Positions 1 through 10,600 of a DNA stretch of 64,000 nucleotides are shown here, one piece after another (positions within the stretch are counted from its first letter, which is position 1; every line of letters starts with the position of its first letter). The notes below the pieces were generated by a model, which saw nothing but the letters and a program-made list of their open reading frames with translations, did no database searches and was not told the origin of the DNA. Source of the stretch: Eublepharis macularius (taxonomy: Eukaryota; Chordata; Lepidosauria; Squamata; Eublepharidae); contig NC_072796.1 in the NCBI RefSeq assembly GCF_028583425.1, positions 144,283,464 through 144,347,463 of the forward strand, in the 5' to 3' direction. Position numbers and translations under genes: made by a program.

Positions 1-688
1 CTCTTTTGTCGAGATGACGTTTCAGCGAAGGGCCTTGAGATGAGCGGCAGCAGCAGAGCCCCTGGCCACGCAAAACTACCCCACAAGGCGAGTCGGCCCA
101 GGAGTGGCCTGCGGCGGCCGCCTGCAGGGCTCCGAGGTCCACTTTGGCTTCTGGGGACACAAACGGCTGGGAAGCTTCTGCCAACACGGAGGGCGCCTTT
201 CCCGGCCCGGTGGTGGCTCTTTCGAGGCTGCCGACCAAGGCGGTGCCCCCTCCGCTGCAGGCCCTGCGGGGCAGGACGGGCACAGGCGGGCGAGACCCTT
301 CGGCGCCCATCCAGACTAAGGCTGCCCCCGCACTGGGGCGGATCGGCGCGAGACGCACCCGCGACGGTCTCCGGGGCCACCGGCCCGAAGCGCGGGAAGC
401 CGCCTTTCCCTCGGGGCCTGGGCAGAGGCGGGGGGGGGGGCGCCTTCGGGGCAAGAGCGCGGGAACGGAGCGGAGCGCGGGAACGGGGGGGGCGCTCCGC
501 TCGGCCCGGCCTCCCCGAAGGGGCTCCGCAGACGCCGCCGCCGCAGCGGGCAGGGTGGGGCGTGCCCAGGGGCGGGGGCCAGGAGGAGCCGAGCCGAAGG
601 GGCGGCCTGGCCCACTCGGCTCCCCGCCCGGAGCCCAGAGCCCGCGGAGGTCGAGCCGGGCCTGGGGCGACCCGACCTCGGGGGTCCC

Positions 689-716
689 TAGATCTAGACT
701 AGATCTAGACTAGATT
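689..716. repeat. 11-bp tandem repeat (TAGATCTAGAC)
   Basis: About two and a half copies of TAGATCTAGAC sit exactly at the inner edge of the left inverted-repeat arm, so they may mark the rearrangement junction. Confidence 0.8.
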
Positions 717-922
717 ACTGCAAAGCACTCTCTGTGGGGCTGCCCTTCAAGACTGTCTGGAAGTTGATACGGAATGGTGCGGCCAGCGTGCCGGCTGGAG
801 TGGGCCGTGGGGACCACGTCGCTCCCGCCGTCGTCTTCCATCTGCGCTGGCTCCCAGAGTGCCTCCACCAGGCCCAGTTCAAGGTGCTGGTCCTGACCCC
901 TACGGCCCCGTAAGGCTTGGGG
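714..922 (+). mobile_element. L2-like LINE fragment (reverse transcriptase 3' part)
   Basis: The + strand translation reads like the C-terminal part of a CR1/L2-group reverse transcriptase (YCKALSVGLPFKTVWKL, then RWLPECLHQAQFKVLVLT and GLGPG). The conceptual frame breaks at several points. The family match is by recalled motif only. Confidence 0.65.
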
Positions 923-1507
923 CCAGGGCGACTCCCCCTGCACCCGCCCCGAAAGCAAGCGGCGCTCCGCTCCGGCCCCACCGCCGGGCCGCCCTCCCTC
1001 CTCCGCCCGGCTGCCAGGCGGGGGGACCCCCGAGGTCGGGTCGCCCCAGGCCCGGCTCGACCTCCGCGGGCTCTGGGCTCCGGGCGGGGAGCCGAGTGGG
1101 CCAGGCCGCCCCTTCGGCTCGGCTCCTCCTGGCCCCCGCCCCTGGGCACGCCCCACCCTGCCCGCTCCGGCCCAGCCTTCCCCGCCCGGGGGCACGGCCA
1201 GGGGCTGCCAGGCCCCGCGAGTCCCTCGGGGCAGGCGCCGCATCGGGCCCGCCGCCCCTGCCGTTGCCAACGGGGCCCTCCTGCCTCCCTGCCCGGGAGG
1301 GCGAGCGGGGCAGCCCGCGGGAAGGAGCGCGCGGCGGCCAGCAGAGCTCCGCGCCGGCCCGGCCCGGCCTCCCAGCGGTCCCTCCAGCGCCCGCGCCGCG
1401 CCGCTCCGCGTCAGGCGCCGGCCCCTCCCGCGGAGGCGGAGCGGCGGGCGGAGCGTGGCCGTGGGCCCCGGCGGGGCGGGCGCCGTCGGGCCGCGGGCGA
1501 GGCAGGC

Positions 1508-1645
1508 ATGTCGGTGCCGGCGGGCGAGGCGGAGGGGGCGGCCGGGGCGCTGCGGCCGGCGGGCGCCTCGCAGGAGGAGAGCGAGGACGAGGGCGAGGTG
1601 CTGGAGGAGAGCCCGTGCGGCCGCTGGCAGAAGCGCAACGAGCAG
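1508..1645 (+). CDS. NRBP2: NRBP2 coding exon 1
   Basis: Encodes residues 1-46. The N-terminal 20 residues are Ala/Gly-rich and differ from mammals. The acidic stretch EESEDEGEVLEESPCGRWQK is the family signature. Donor is GTAAGG, phase 0. Confidence 0.9.
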
Positions 1646-4600
1646 GTAAGGCGCAGGCTGGCGGGGCGACGGGGCGCGCCGGCCAAGGGGCCGCGGCCAG
1701 AGGCTGCCCCGAGCCCACCCTTGCGCTGCTGGACGGGGAGCGCTCGGAGGCGCGGCGGAGCGCCCGCCTGGCCTGGCCTGGCCTGGCCTGGCCGGACCGC
1801 CCACCCGCCTCTTGGCAACTGGCGCCGGCGGGGCCTTCTGTCGTGCCGCCGCCCCGCCGGCTCTGCCCTTCTCCCAGGCGCTCGGCAGGCCCTGCGCGGG
1901 GGCTGGTGCTGGGGGGCAGCGAGGAGGCCCGGGCCGGCCCCTCGGCTCGCGTGCCCGAGGGCTGCCCTGCCCGGGCGAGCTGCCTGAACCGCCGCCGCCG
2001 CCCACAGTCCCGGGCCCGACGGGGCGGCTTGTCAGTGGGGCGCGGCAGAGGCGGGTGCGGCGGCGGAGCTCCAGCCTGGCCCGGCCGTCCGTGCACCTCC
2101 CTGGCCGCGCCCCGCAGGCCGGCAGCGGGGGGAAGCCGGGCGGTGGAGTGCGGCCTGCTTGCAGCCCTGGGGAGGGACGGCCCGTCGCCGCCGCGGCTGG
2201 GCTGGTTCCTTCGCGAGGCTGCTGGAGGCGCTTCCCCAGACGCAGTTCTGCGCAGCGCCCTTGGCTGACGGGCCGCCTTTCTCCGGGAGCGTCAAGGCGG
2301 ACTCCGCGGTGTAAAGCGATGCAGTTCAAATGGCAGGAGAAGTCAAATGAGCACTGCAGGAAGAAAAGGGGTCACAGACATTAGAAACAGCGAAGAACAT
2401 CAGCATCAGACATGGAATGTCAAACTGTGCAAGAAAAATGGCGCTGTGAAAATAGGTAGTGTGTGGCCCCCGCAGTGGCAGGGTTGGTCTCTTTATCAAA
2501 GCGCCTTCCGGGACCCTCTCATTCGCCCACGGCCCTGCTCGCTTTATAAAACTGCCTTCCCAAACCATTCCTGCTTTACACAGTTTGCAGAATGACACAA
2601 GTGCGGGAGCCACAGTAATACGGCACGAACATGAATCGGCAGTACCAACACGCACCCTGGTAGGCGGTCACAAGAATCTCTGCCTCCAGCTGCCACCAAA
2701 GCGGAGCCAATGGGGGGGGGGCAGCAGCAGCATTACACGCAACAAGGGGGGACCACCCAGCTCAGTAAAACAAGAAAGACCGCCTGCTCAAAAGTCAGTC
2801 CTCTTCGCTCCCCAGAAAGGGCCCTTAGAATGGCAAGCACAACCTGCCCCTTGCGCATACCTGGACCTGGTGCCTGGGGAGCAGATGGGGGAAGGGCCTT
2901 CCAGGGATGGGGGGTGCCACATCAGAAAAGGACCTGGAATCAAGCCCTGGAGAAAGGGGGGACCTGCCACTCTGTCCAGCCCCCCCCCCCCCCGCTGCAG
3001 CAGTCTGGGCCCACGACGCTCAGCTCCCCACAAGAGGCTGAGCTGTGCAAAGGAGATCCCGGGCTGGAGAGGAAGGTGGGGGCCAGGACAGAGGGAGGGG
3101 GTTGCGGGAGTCCTGGCCGCGCTCCCTGGAGAGCAAGAGTCAGGTTGGGAGTTGCCTTGACCCCCCCCGGCCCCCCCCCCCGCGCATATGAGGCCAAGCA
3201 GATCTTGCATCTCCTTGACCGGGGGAGGGGGGATCAGGTGCCGCCTCCGTTGCATAGTCATGGCTTGAATCACTTGTGTGCCAGTAAATCGATATATTCT
3301 CATGTAGTATCCTAACCTGTGCAAGGCTGACCGGTTGGTCAGGAGTAGCAGCAGAAGTTCAGGACTGACTCTTGACAAGGCAGTTCCTTAGTGTAGCTAG
3401 GATAGGGCAGGTCTGTTGTTCTTTACTTGCATGCACTTCTGTTTTTAGCATGATGGCAGGTGTAGCTGCCATTAACAACAACAACAACAACAACAGTTGA
3501 TTCATATACCACCCTTCAGGATGACTTAACACCCACTCAGAGCGGTGTATAAAGTAAGTCATTATTATCCCCACAACAAAACACCCTGTGAGGTGGGTGG
3601 GGCTGAGAGAGCTCTAAGAGAGCCCTGACTAGCCCAAGGTGGAGGAGTGGGGAATCAAACCCGGCTCTCCAGATTAGAGTCCCGCGCTCTTAACCACTAC
3701 ACCAAACTGGCTCTCTTATGACATTCCTTAGAAAGTTTTAATTAGAGTTATCAAGACTATCCTAGTTCAGCTGGTTCTAATTTGAGTAATTAATTTATTC
3801 AAATAGTTTTCTTTCGAGGACAATCGCGTGTTAAAGTGAGAGAGGTTTAACTGTCACCTTCTGTGTAGCAAGTACTGATTTTTGTGGCGTGAGTTTTTTC
3901 TGGATTCCGAGGGTTAATTTGCACCTGCTTATGTTTGCTAAGTTCTTGCCTAATAGAAAGAGTTATGATGTGTTTTAAGTAAAAGCATCAGTGCAAAGAA
4001 GTTCTCTGTTTGTTCTGCTGCCAAAAGATTGGCCATCAGACCGATAATATTTCATCAGCCTGCAGGAGATAAATTTCTCTTAGCGTCTCTTAGCAGACCT
4101 AATTGGAGTATCTGGTGCTTCACTGATCCCAGTGAGACTTTAACTCTCCGAGAGCTGAATTCAGGGGAGACCTCTAGATTGGGTGTGCACAACGTAATCT
4201 GTCAGCCTTACAGACCTCCCTCCGGGGTGGGCAGCATGAATGAGGTCAGAGGGGGCTTGAAGTGGAGTGCTTTGTCTCAGACTTTTGTGAGTCTCAGAAG
4301 CTGGCACCAGTTCCTAGCATTTGGTGTAGTGGTTAAGAGCGTGGGACTCTAATCTGGAGAGCCGGGTTTGATTCCCCACTCCTGCACTTGAATCCAGCTG
4401 GGTGACTTTGGGCCAGTCACAGCTCTCTCAGAGCTCTCTCAGCCCCACCACCACCTTACAAGGTGTTTTGTTGTGGGGATAATAATAGCATCCTTTGTAA
4501 ACTGCTCTGAGTGGGTGTTAAGTCACCCTGAAGGGTGGTATATAAATCGAATGTTATTATTATTATTATTATCCCCACTCTACCCTTGTCTGCCACCTCG

Positions 4601-7600
4601 TGTTATAGCCACAGGCGCTCCCCAGCATCTCCACAAGGGAGCGGATTGGGGTGTTCCAGAGCTCTTTCCATGAAACAAATGCAGCCTTCCAAGTGGTTTT
4701 CTGTGGCAGACATTATTTGCTTCCAGCCTCTCTAGCACTGACTGTGTACTTCAGTGTGTTGGTTGTTAAGCCCTGGTAGTGGCAAATCTTCACTGACGGG
4801 GAGGTGAATGAGCCAGTGGGACCACCTGCCACCAGGCAGAGCTCTGTCCTGGAGGAGCTGTCCTCTCGTAAAGGGCCTGCCTGCTGCAGCAGAGTCCCTC
4901 CTTTCCTCGCCGGAGGCTTCTGTGCGGCTTCCCTGCTGTTCTGCCCAGGCTGAGCATCCTCTTAGTAAAACAGGCGAGATCTCTTCCTTTCCTTTGCCCA
5001 GCCTCTGCCCCGTGGCAAGGGCCCCTGAAAGGACTGCCAGGGCTGCTGGCCGGGGGCAGGAGAGGTGCTAGTTGTCGCAGGAGAGGCTGCTGGGCGTGCA
5101 GAAGAGTGGCTTATCTTGCTTGAATGTGGCGCTCGAGCCAGGCTTATCAGAGCCACCTGCTCTCGAGAAGCTGTGGAGAGAGGGAAGGGCTTTGTGTGTC
5201 CATCCCCAAAGCTTTCCGCTTTCTGTGCTAGAGAGACGAAGCCTTGAGTGACCGCTTCCCGTGTGGGCCTCCCTGTGCGGAGCTTTCTGCCACCTGGCAC
5301 TTGAGGACTGGTTGTGGGGAGGTCGGCCTGCTTTGTGTCTTGCCTGTGCTGCATCCTACAGGACCCCTCTTGGTTCCCAGGCCTGGTGTGAGTCCTGCAA
5401 AGGGGTGGCGGGGGGAGGGGGGAGGGACGCAGGGCTCCGATGCAACTCATAGGCACCGCTTGTCTCCAACTGGCTGCAACTGTAGGTTCCGGTGGGGCAG
5501 CCGTGTCAATCTATTGCAGTCAAGCAGAAGTCCAGAGAGAAGGTGGCCAAAGATCCCTCCCGTGCCTCTGTAATGGCAGCTCTGGGATCAAGGGGCATCT
5601 GGGTACCTGGTTCCACCTAGGGATGGGCGGTTCACCCCCTGGGCCTCTAGGCCAGATGCACCCATGGCCGAGCAGTTTGCATGACTACAGCTTTGTCCCA
5701 GAGCAGCAGTGGTGCCCAGCTGGCCTTTCATTAGATGATCAGCCAGGGCGGCCTGCAAAAAGAAGGAACAGCTGGAACTAGCCCTGCCTGGGAGGTCTTT
5801 TGGACTCTCGGAGGGGTACTGTGCAGTGCTTTACTTGCATGGCTCAGGCCCTTCCTCTTTGGCTCCTGCGGTGATGCTGCCAGGGAACTGCCTGGCTTTT
5901 TCAGTGAGAAGAGGAGGGCACACCCACTGGGGAGGGCCCTTTGCGTGCTCTTTGCCTGTGTGACGCCCCAAACTGCTGGGATGTTGATCAGGAGCTGCAG
6001 GGGATGGACAGGCTGCCCTGTGGAAGCAGAAGAGCGAGGGGAGCGAACGGAGGATAGAGGGGGAGGCCTTGCAGCCGTTGACAGCTGCAGAAGCTGCTCT
6101 TGGTATCGGCACATGACAAGGATCGCCTTGTTTGATAGGGATTGCTGTCTAATAAGACGATGCTTATTTTCTGTTCAGTTTTCAGTAAATAATTTCTAAG
6201 TTCCGTCACAATGGAAGCCATCACTGCCTCCTTCATGTGTGTAATGTTTTGCCATGTAAACATTTGTGTGTGCTTTATTTCAGCCATTTAAAGTGGAGTT
6301 TGGAATGTATGTTTACTGTGGTTAAAAATGCAGGCCTGTAAAGCAAGGAGGAGGGGGTGGGTGGGGGGTGAAACAGGCTGTGATCAGATGTCGCTGTGCC
6401 GAGAGGGGGATGGAGGGGACTGCAGAGCAGCCTGAGCTGTTCCGAGTGGAAGAGTTCCACGTGGTGTTCAAGTGTTGATCAGGGCTGTTCTCAGGGAAGA
6501 TCTGTACCTATCTCGAAACCATTATGCTTATGAAATACTCTGAAACCAATATGCTTAAGTGCTTATAAACAAACTCTATTTCTGTTTAGCAAAGCGTCTG
6601 TTTTATCTAGAATATCTTCTTCCTCATAGCCACCCCCCATGCTGAGCGTTCAACCATTCTACCAAATTTAACAAAGCCTTCCTATACTACAAGTCAAACT
6701 GAGAGAACTAAGGTGAGGGCCTTTGGTGGCCACAAAAAACATTCCAGGAACACTAAGGAAGGCAGTGAGGCCGGATAACGCAGGTCTCATGAAGGGGAAC
6801 AAAACACCACAAAGTCTCTGAAGTGGAGATGCAGTCCTCAATTCCTCTGGGTCTTCTTGTTGGATATCAAGCTTCTCGCTAACTCTTTGCACACCCAGTG
6901 GCTTGTAACCAGTTCCTTGCATTCCGTCATGGAAGGGGCTGTGGCTCAATGGCAGAGCACCTTCTTGGTGAGCAGGACATTCTGTGTCCAATCTAGGGCA
7001 GCATCTTCAGTTCAGAGGATCAGAGAGCAAGTGACAGAAAGACCCTTCTCTCACAGGGACCCTGGGGAGCCCCTCCCATCAGCTATAGGCGATAGGACTG
7101 AGCTGAAGAGAAGAAGGGTTTACGCTGCTGTAACGGGATCTCTTGCCTGTGTCTGAACTAAGCTTCCACTACTCCAAAGGAAAGATTTATCTTTTCTTTT
7201 GGATAGTGTTCAGCAACTCGTTCAAGACCTGTCAAGCAAAATTGTTCTTTGAACCGTTTGCTTATTAGTACATTTATTTGTAAAAGGTTCGTTATTGCTT
7301 TGCCGCTTCTAATCAAAGACACTTGTTAAGAGTTTATTTCTTTTATTGAAAATACACTCTATTTTTTTAATGGAGCAAGTAGTTAAAAATATATGATTAT
7401 TAATATAAGTCGTACAAAAATAGAACACAGAAAGGCAAGCAGAATTAAATTTGCTAACATTTCCTAACTAACCCTTAAGTTTAAAATAATCAAAGTTCTT
7501 ACAAAATGCATTAAGATTTTCATAGCCTACGTTGCAAAGATAAGAATCTCACCTAATTTGCATGAGATCTCTTCCAATCAGAACTCTTAACTCATTATCT

Positions 7601-10600
7601 AGATTAGCATGTTTTATAGGTTATCATTTGCAAACATCTAAGATGTTCTCACATAATAGCATAAGCAAACTATGATTGGTTTAATGCTTCGTTGAATATT
7701 CATAATTTCTATTGTATAAAAGTTTAATTAGCCAAAAATGACGTTATAGCTAACGTTGCAAAACAGAGCCATAAATCCGTGAGAAATGACAGGAAGAGTT
7801 AAGATACTAGGTCACTCTTGGTCCAGTCTCTGATAAAGAAACATTAATCTAGATGGAGGCCACTATTTTTAATTAGCTGTCAAAAAATTAAAGCGCACCT
7901 GTTTTAGCTACCTAACACTCTTAAAAAATGCACAGACAGTTCATGAAAAGTTTAAAAGTTCACCTAGAATACAAGCCATTAGTATGTATTAGCTTAGTAT
8001 TGATTAGTATAATGTGCTTTAATCTATATATTACAACACTGCTTCTGAACATGGAGGCTCTGCTTGGCCATGGTAGCTAACAGCTATTGACCAGCCTTTT
8101 TAAAAAGCCATGGATGTATGACAGTGGTCATGGGCACGGTTACAGTGGCCTTGAGCTCCTTCCAGAATAGGCAGAGTAAGTTGTGAGAATTAATGTAATT
8201 TGCAGAATATAAAAAGGCCACGGAATCCAGCTTTCCCACGTGGAATTTGATCCCTTGGGTGTTCAGTATGACTGTTCCTTGCCTAGTGGGGCAGTAAAGT
8301 CAGGAGCTTTGCCTAGAACGTTAGTGGCTGTGATGGAGGGGGGGCTGTTGCTTTGGGTCTGGTGACCCCATCCGCACCTTATGTCCCCCCCCCCATGTGT
8401 TGACCCTAGTGTGTCTTCCCTTCAGGTAAACCAGGGCAACATGCCGGGTCTCCAGAATGCTTTCCTGGCCATGGACACGGAGGAGGGCGTGGAGGTGGTG
8501 TGGAATGAGCTGCAGTTTGCTGACCTGAAAGCTTTCAAGGCTCACGAGGTGAGGACGCCTACTCCCCCCCCCCCCCCGCCCGGAGAAACAAAACAGTGTC
8601 CCAAGGCCCAGCTTAGGTGGGGGGTTGGATGCTCAAGGCTGCCACACAATGTGGCACTTTCTCCTGGCCAGTTCCTCCCGCTCACACATGTCGCCATGCC
8701 CCTCCCCTGATGTTCCCACACGCGCTCCCTTCTCTGGTTTTCCTTCAGGAGAAAATCAAGACCATGTTTGAGCAGCTGGTGGTGGTTGAGCATCCCAATA
8801 TTGTGAAGGTCCACAAGTACTGGCTGGCCATGAAGGACTCCATGGCCCAGGTGAGAGAGAGTGGAAGGAGCCCTGTGGGGGGTGCGGGGAGGCCCATCCC
8901 TTGCTCTTCCCAGGCTGACGCATGGAAGAGGGACGTTCCCGTAACAAAATGCATCCAGGCAGCTGGACTGGGAAGGAGCCCACAACTCCCTACTGTGACC
9001 TTGGGAGTGCTGAGGCCATTAGGGAAGAAAAGCTTGGGCTAGCTGGGCCCCCTTCCCAGTTGCTATGCTTTAAAAAGCCATCTTTGTCAAGAACCCTGTG
9101 TAGGACACGGAGCGGTTCCGGCAGTAGGCTAGATATTGCTCCAGGAAAAGTGTGGCGGGTGGCAGGGAGAACCTCGCTTTCCAGATGGCCGCAAGCCTGA
9201 AGAAGAGTCCAGCTAATTAAGTGTCTTTCGGCGATTGATTCTCGAAGCAGTGCTGGGTTTTAATGTGGCTTCTGGCGCTCACTGCCCTTTTCTCCTGCCA
9301 AAGGTGATCTTCATCACGGAATACGTCTCTTCGGGAAGCCTCAAGCAGTTCTTGAAGAAGACTAAGAAGAACCACAAAGCCATGAATGTCCGGGTAGGAC
9401 CCGTCTCCTGCCCCTTGGGGCAAGTCAGGAGAGGAGGTGGGGAGTGGGCCAGGTTTTAAGAGGACGAAGGCCCCTTCTTGGGCCCAGTGCAGGAGGTGTG
9501 GAGGAGCCGGGGGGGGGGGGTGCGGGGAGACGTCTGTCCTGGGGAAGCAGCCCCACTTGCCAGGGGGCAGCTGGAAAGCATGCAGGTCAGGCTGTGGGGG
9601 TGGGAGGGAGGGAGAAATGCTTTCTACGGAGGGTCTTTCCAGAGGGAAGGAGTACCAGGCAGGGGAGGTGGCGTCCTTTTCCTTCTGGCAAATGCTAGGC
9701 GCTGCCCCTCTCCCCCCCCGCTTCCTGCAGCCCAAGGGCCAGGCCAGGCCAAAGCTTCGCCCGTGTCTGCTCACCTGGGCACCGAGCCATGTCGAGAGGC
9801 CTCTGCTGCCGGCGAGGGGGAGGCCTGCCCGTAGCCCTGGGCCTCCTGGGTGGGTTTGGCTGGGCAGGGTGTCCTGAGCTGAGCTCCTTTCTGTCTGCTT
9901 CCCCCTGCTCCAGGCTTGGAAGCGCTGGTGCACACAAATCCTCTCTGCCCTCAGGTAGGTCCCCGGCCTCTTCTTCCTCTTGCCCGACCCTTCCTCCCAG
10001 GGGCTCTGGCACCAAACGGCTCCTCCGTGGCCTCTCTCCCTCTCCTGCAGCTACCTGCACGCCTGCGACCCTCCCATCATCCACGGCAACCTCACCAGCG
10101 ACACCGTCTTCATCCAGCACAACGGCCTCATCAAAATCGGGTCAGGTATGCTCCAGAAAGGTGTGTCCTGTTGCGCCCCTTGACGGAATAGTCAGGGGCT
10201 GCGGGATTTGTGTGGTTGTATTGTGGGCACCATCTGGATCAGTGAACAAAGCCCTGCTTGCCCCCAAGCAGCCGAAAAGTGTGTGAAAGTTTTGGGAGTT
10301 GCGTCCACCACATCAAAGTGCAGCGGAGAGCCAGGGGCTGGTGCAGCGGAGACGTGCTGCCGATGGTTGTCTCGGGGGCTAATAATTGCTGCTCTGGAAG
10401 CCTTTTCGTGCAAACAGGGAATGTAAGGGGGCCTGAATAACAACAACAACAATAATAATAACAACAGTTCATTTGTATACCAACTTTTTGGACCAACGAG
10501 TGCCCCACTCAGAGCGGTGAAGAAAGTCCGTGTTGTTGTTATCCCCACAACACAGCTGGGGAGCTGGGCTGAGGGGGGGGGTGACCCAGGGCCACCCGCT

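Larger units (their letters stand above)
545..1166. repeat. Perfect 144-bp inverted repeat with 334-bp spacer
   Basis: Left arm 545-688 and right arm 1023-1166 are exact reverse complements over 144 bp as compared by eye. The spacer (689-1022) holds a short 11-bp tandem motif (689-716), a + strand LINE RT scrap (714-922) and GC-rich sequence. It is either a recent inverted duplication or an assembly artefact. Confidence 0.9.
1..2300. promoter_or_regulatory. NRBP2 CpG-island promoter region
   Basis: Very GC- and CpG-rich from the window start to about 2300, covering exon 1 and the start of intron 1. No TATA box was recognised, and the transcription start is not placed. The part upstream of 1167 is interrupted by a perfect inverted repeat and a LINE scrap, so the native promoter is probably mostly 1167-1507. 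Confidence 0.7.

Noticed and set aside
40-2329. Long open frames on both strands (up to 539 codons) in the first 2.3 kb
   Set aside because: They follow from extreme GC content with few stop codons, are Pro/Arg/Gly/Ala-rich, and overlap NRBP2 exon 1. No domain or conserved motif was seen.
4320-4572. Functional tRNA genes at the SINE heads
   Set aside because: The heads have A/B-box-like text but no full cloverleaf, and they are joined to SINE bodies and tails.
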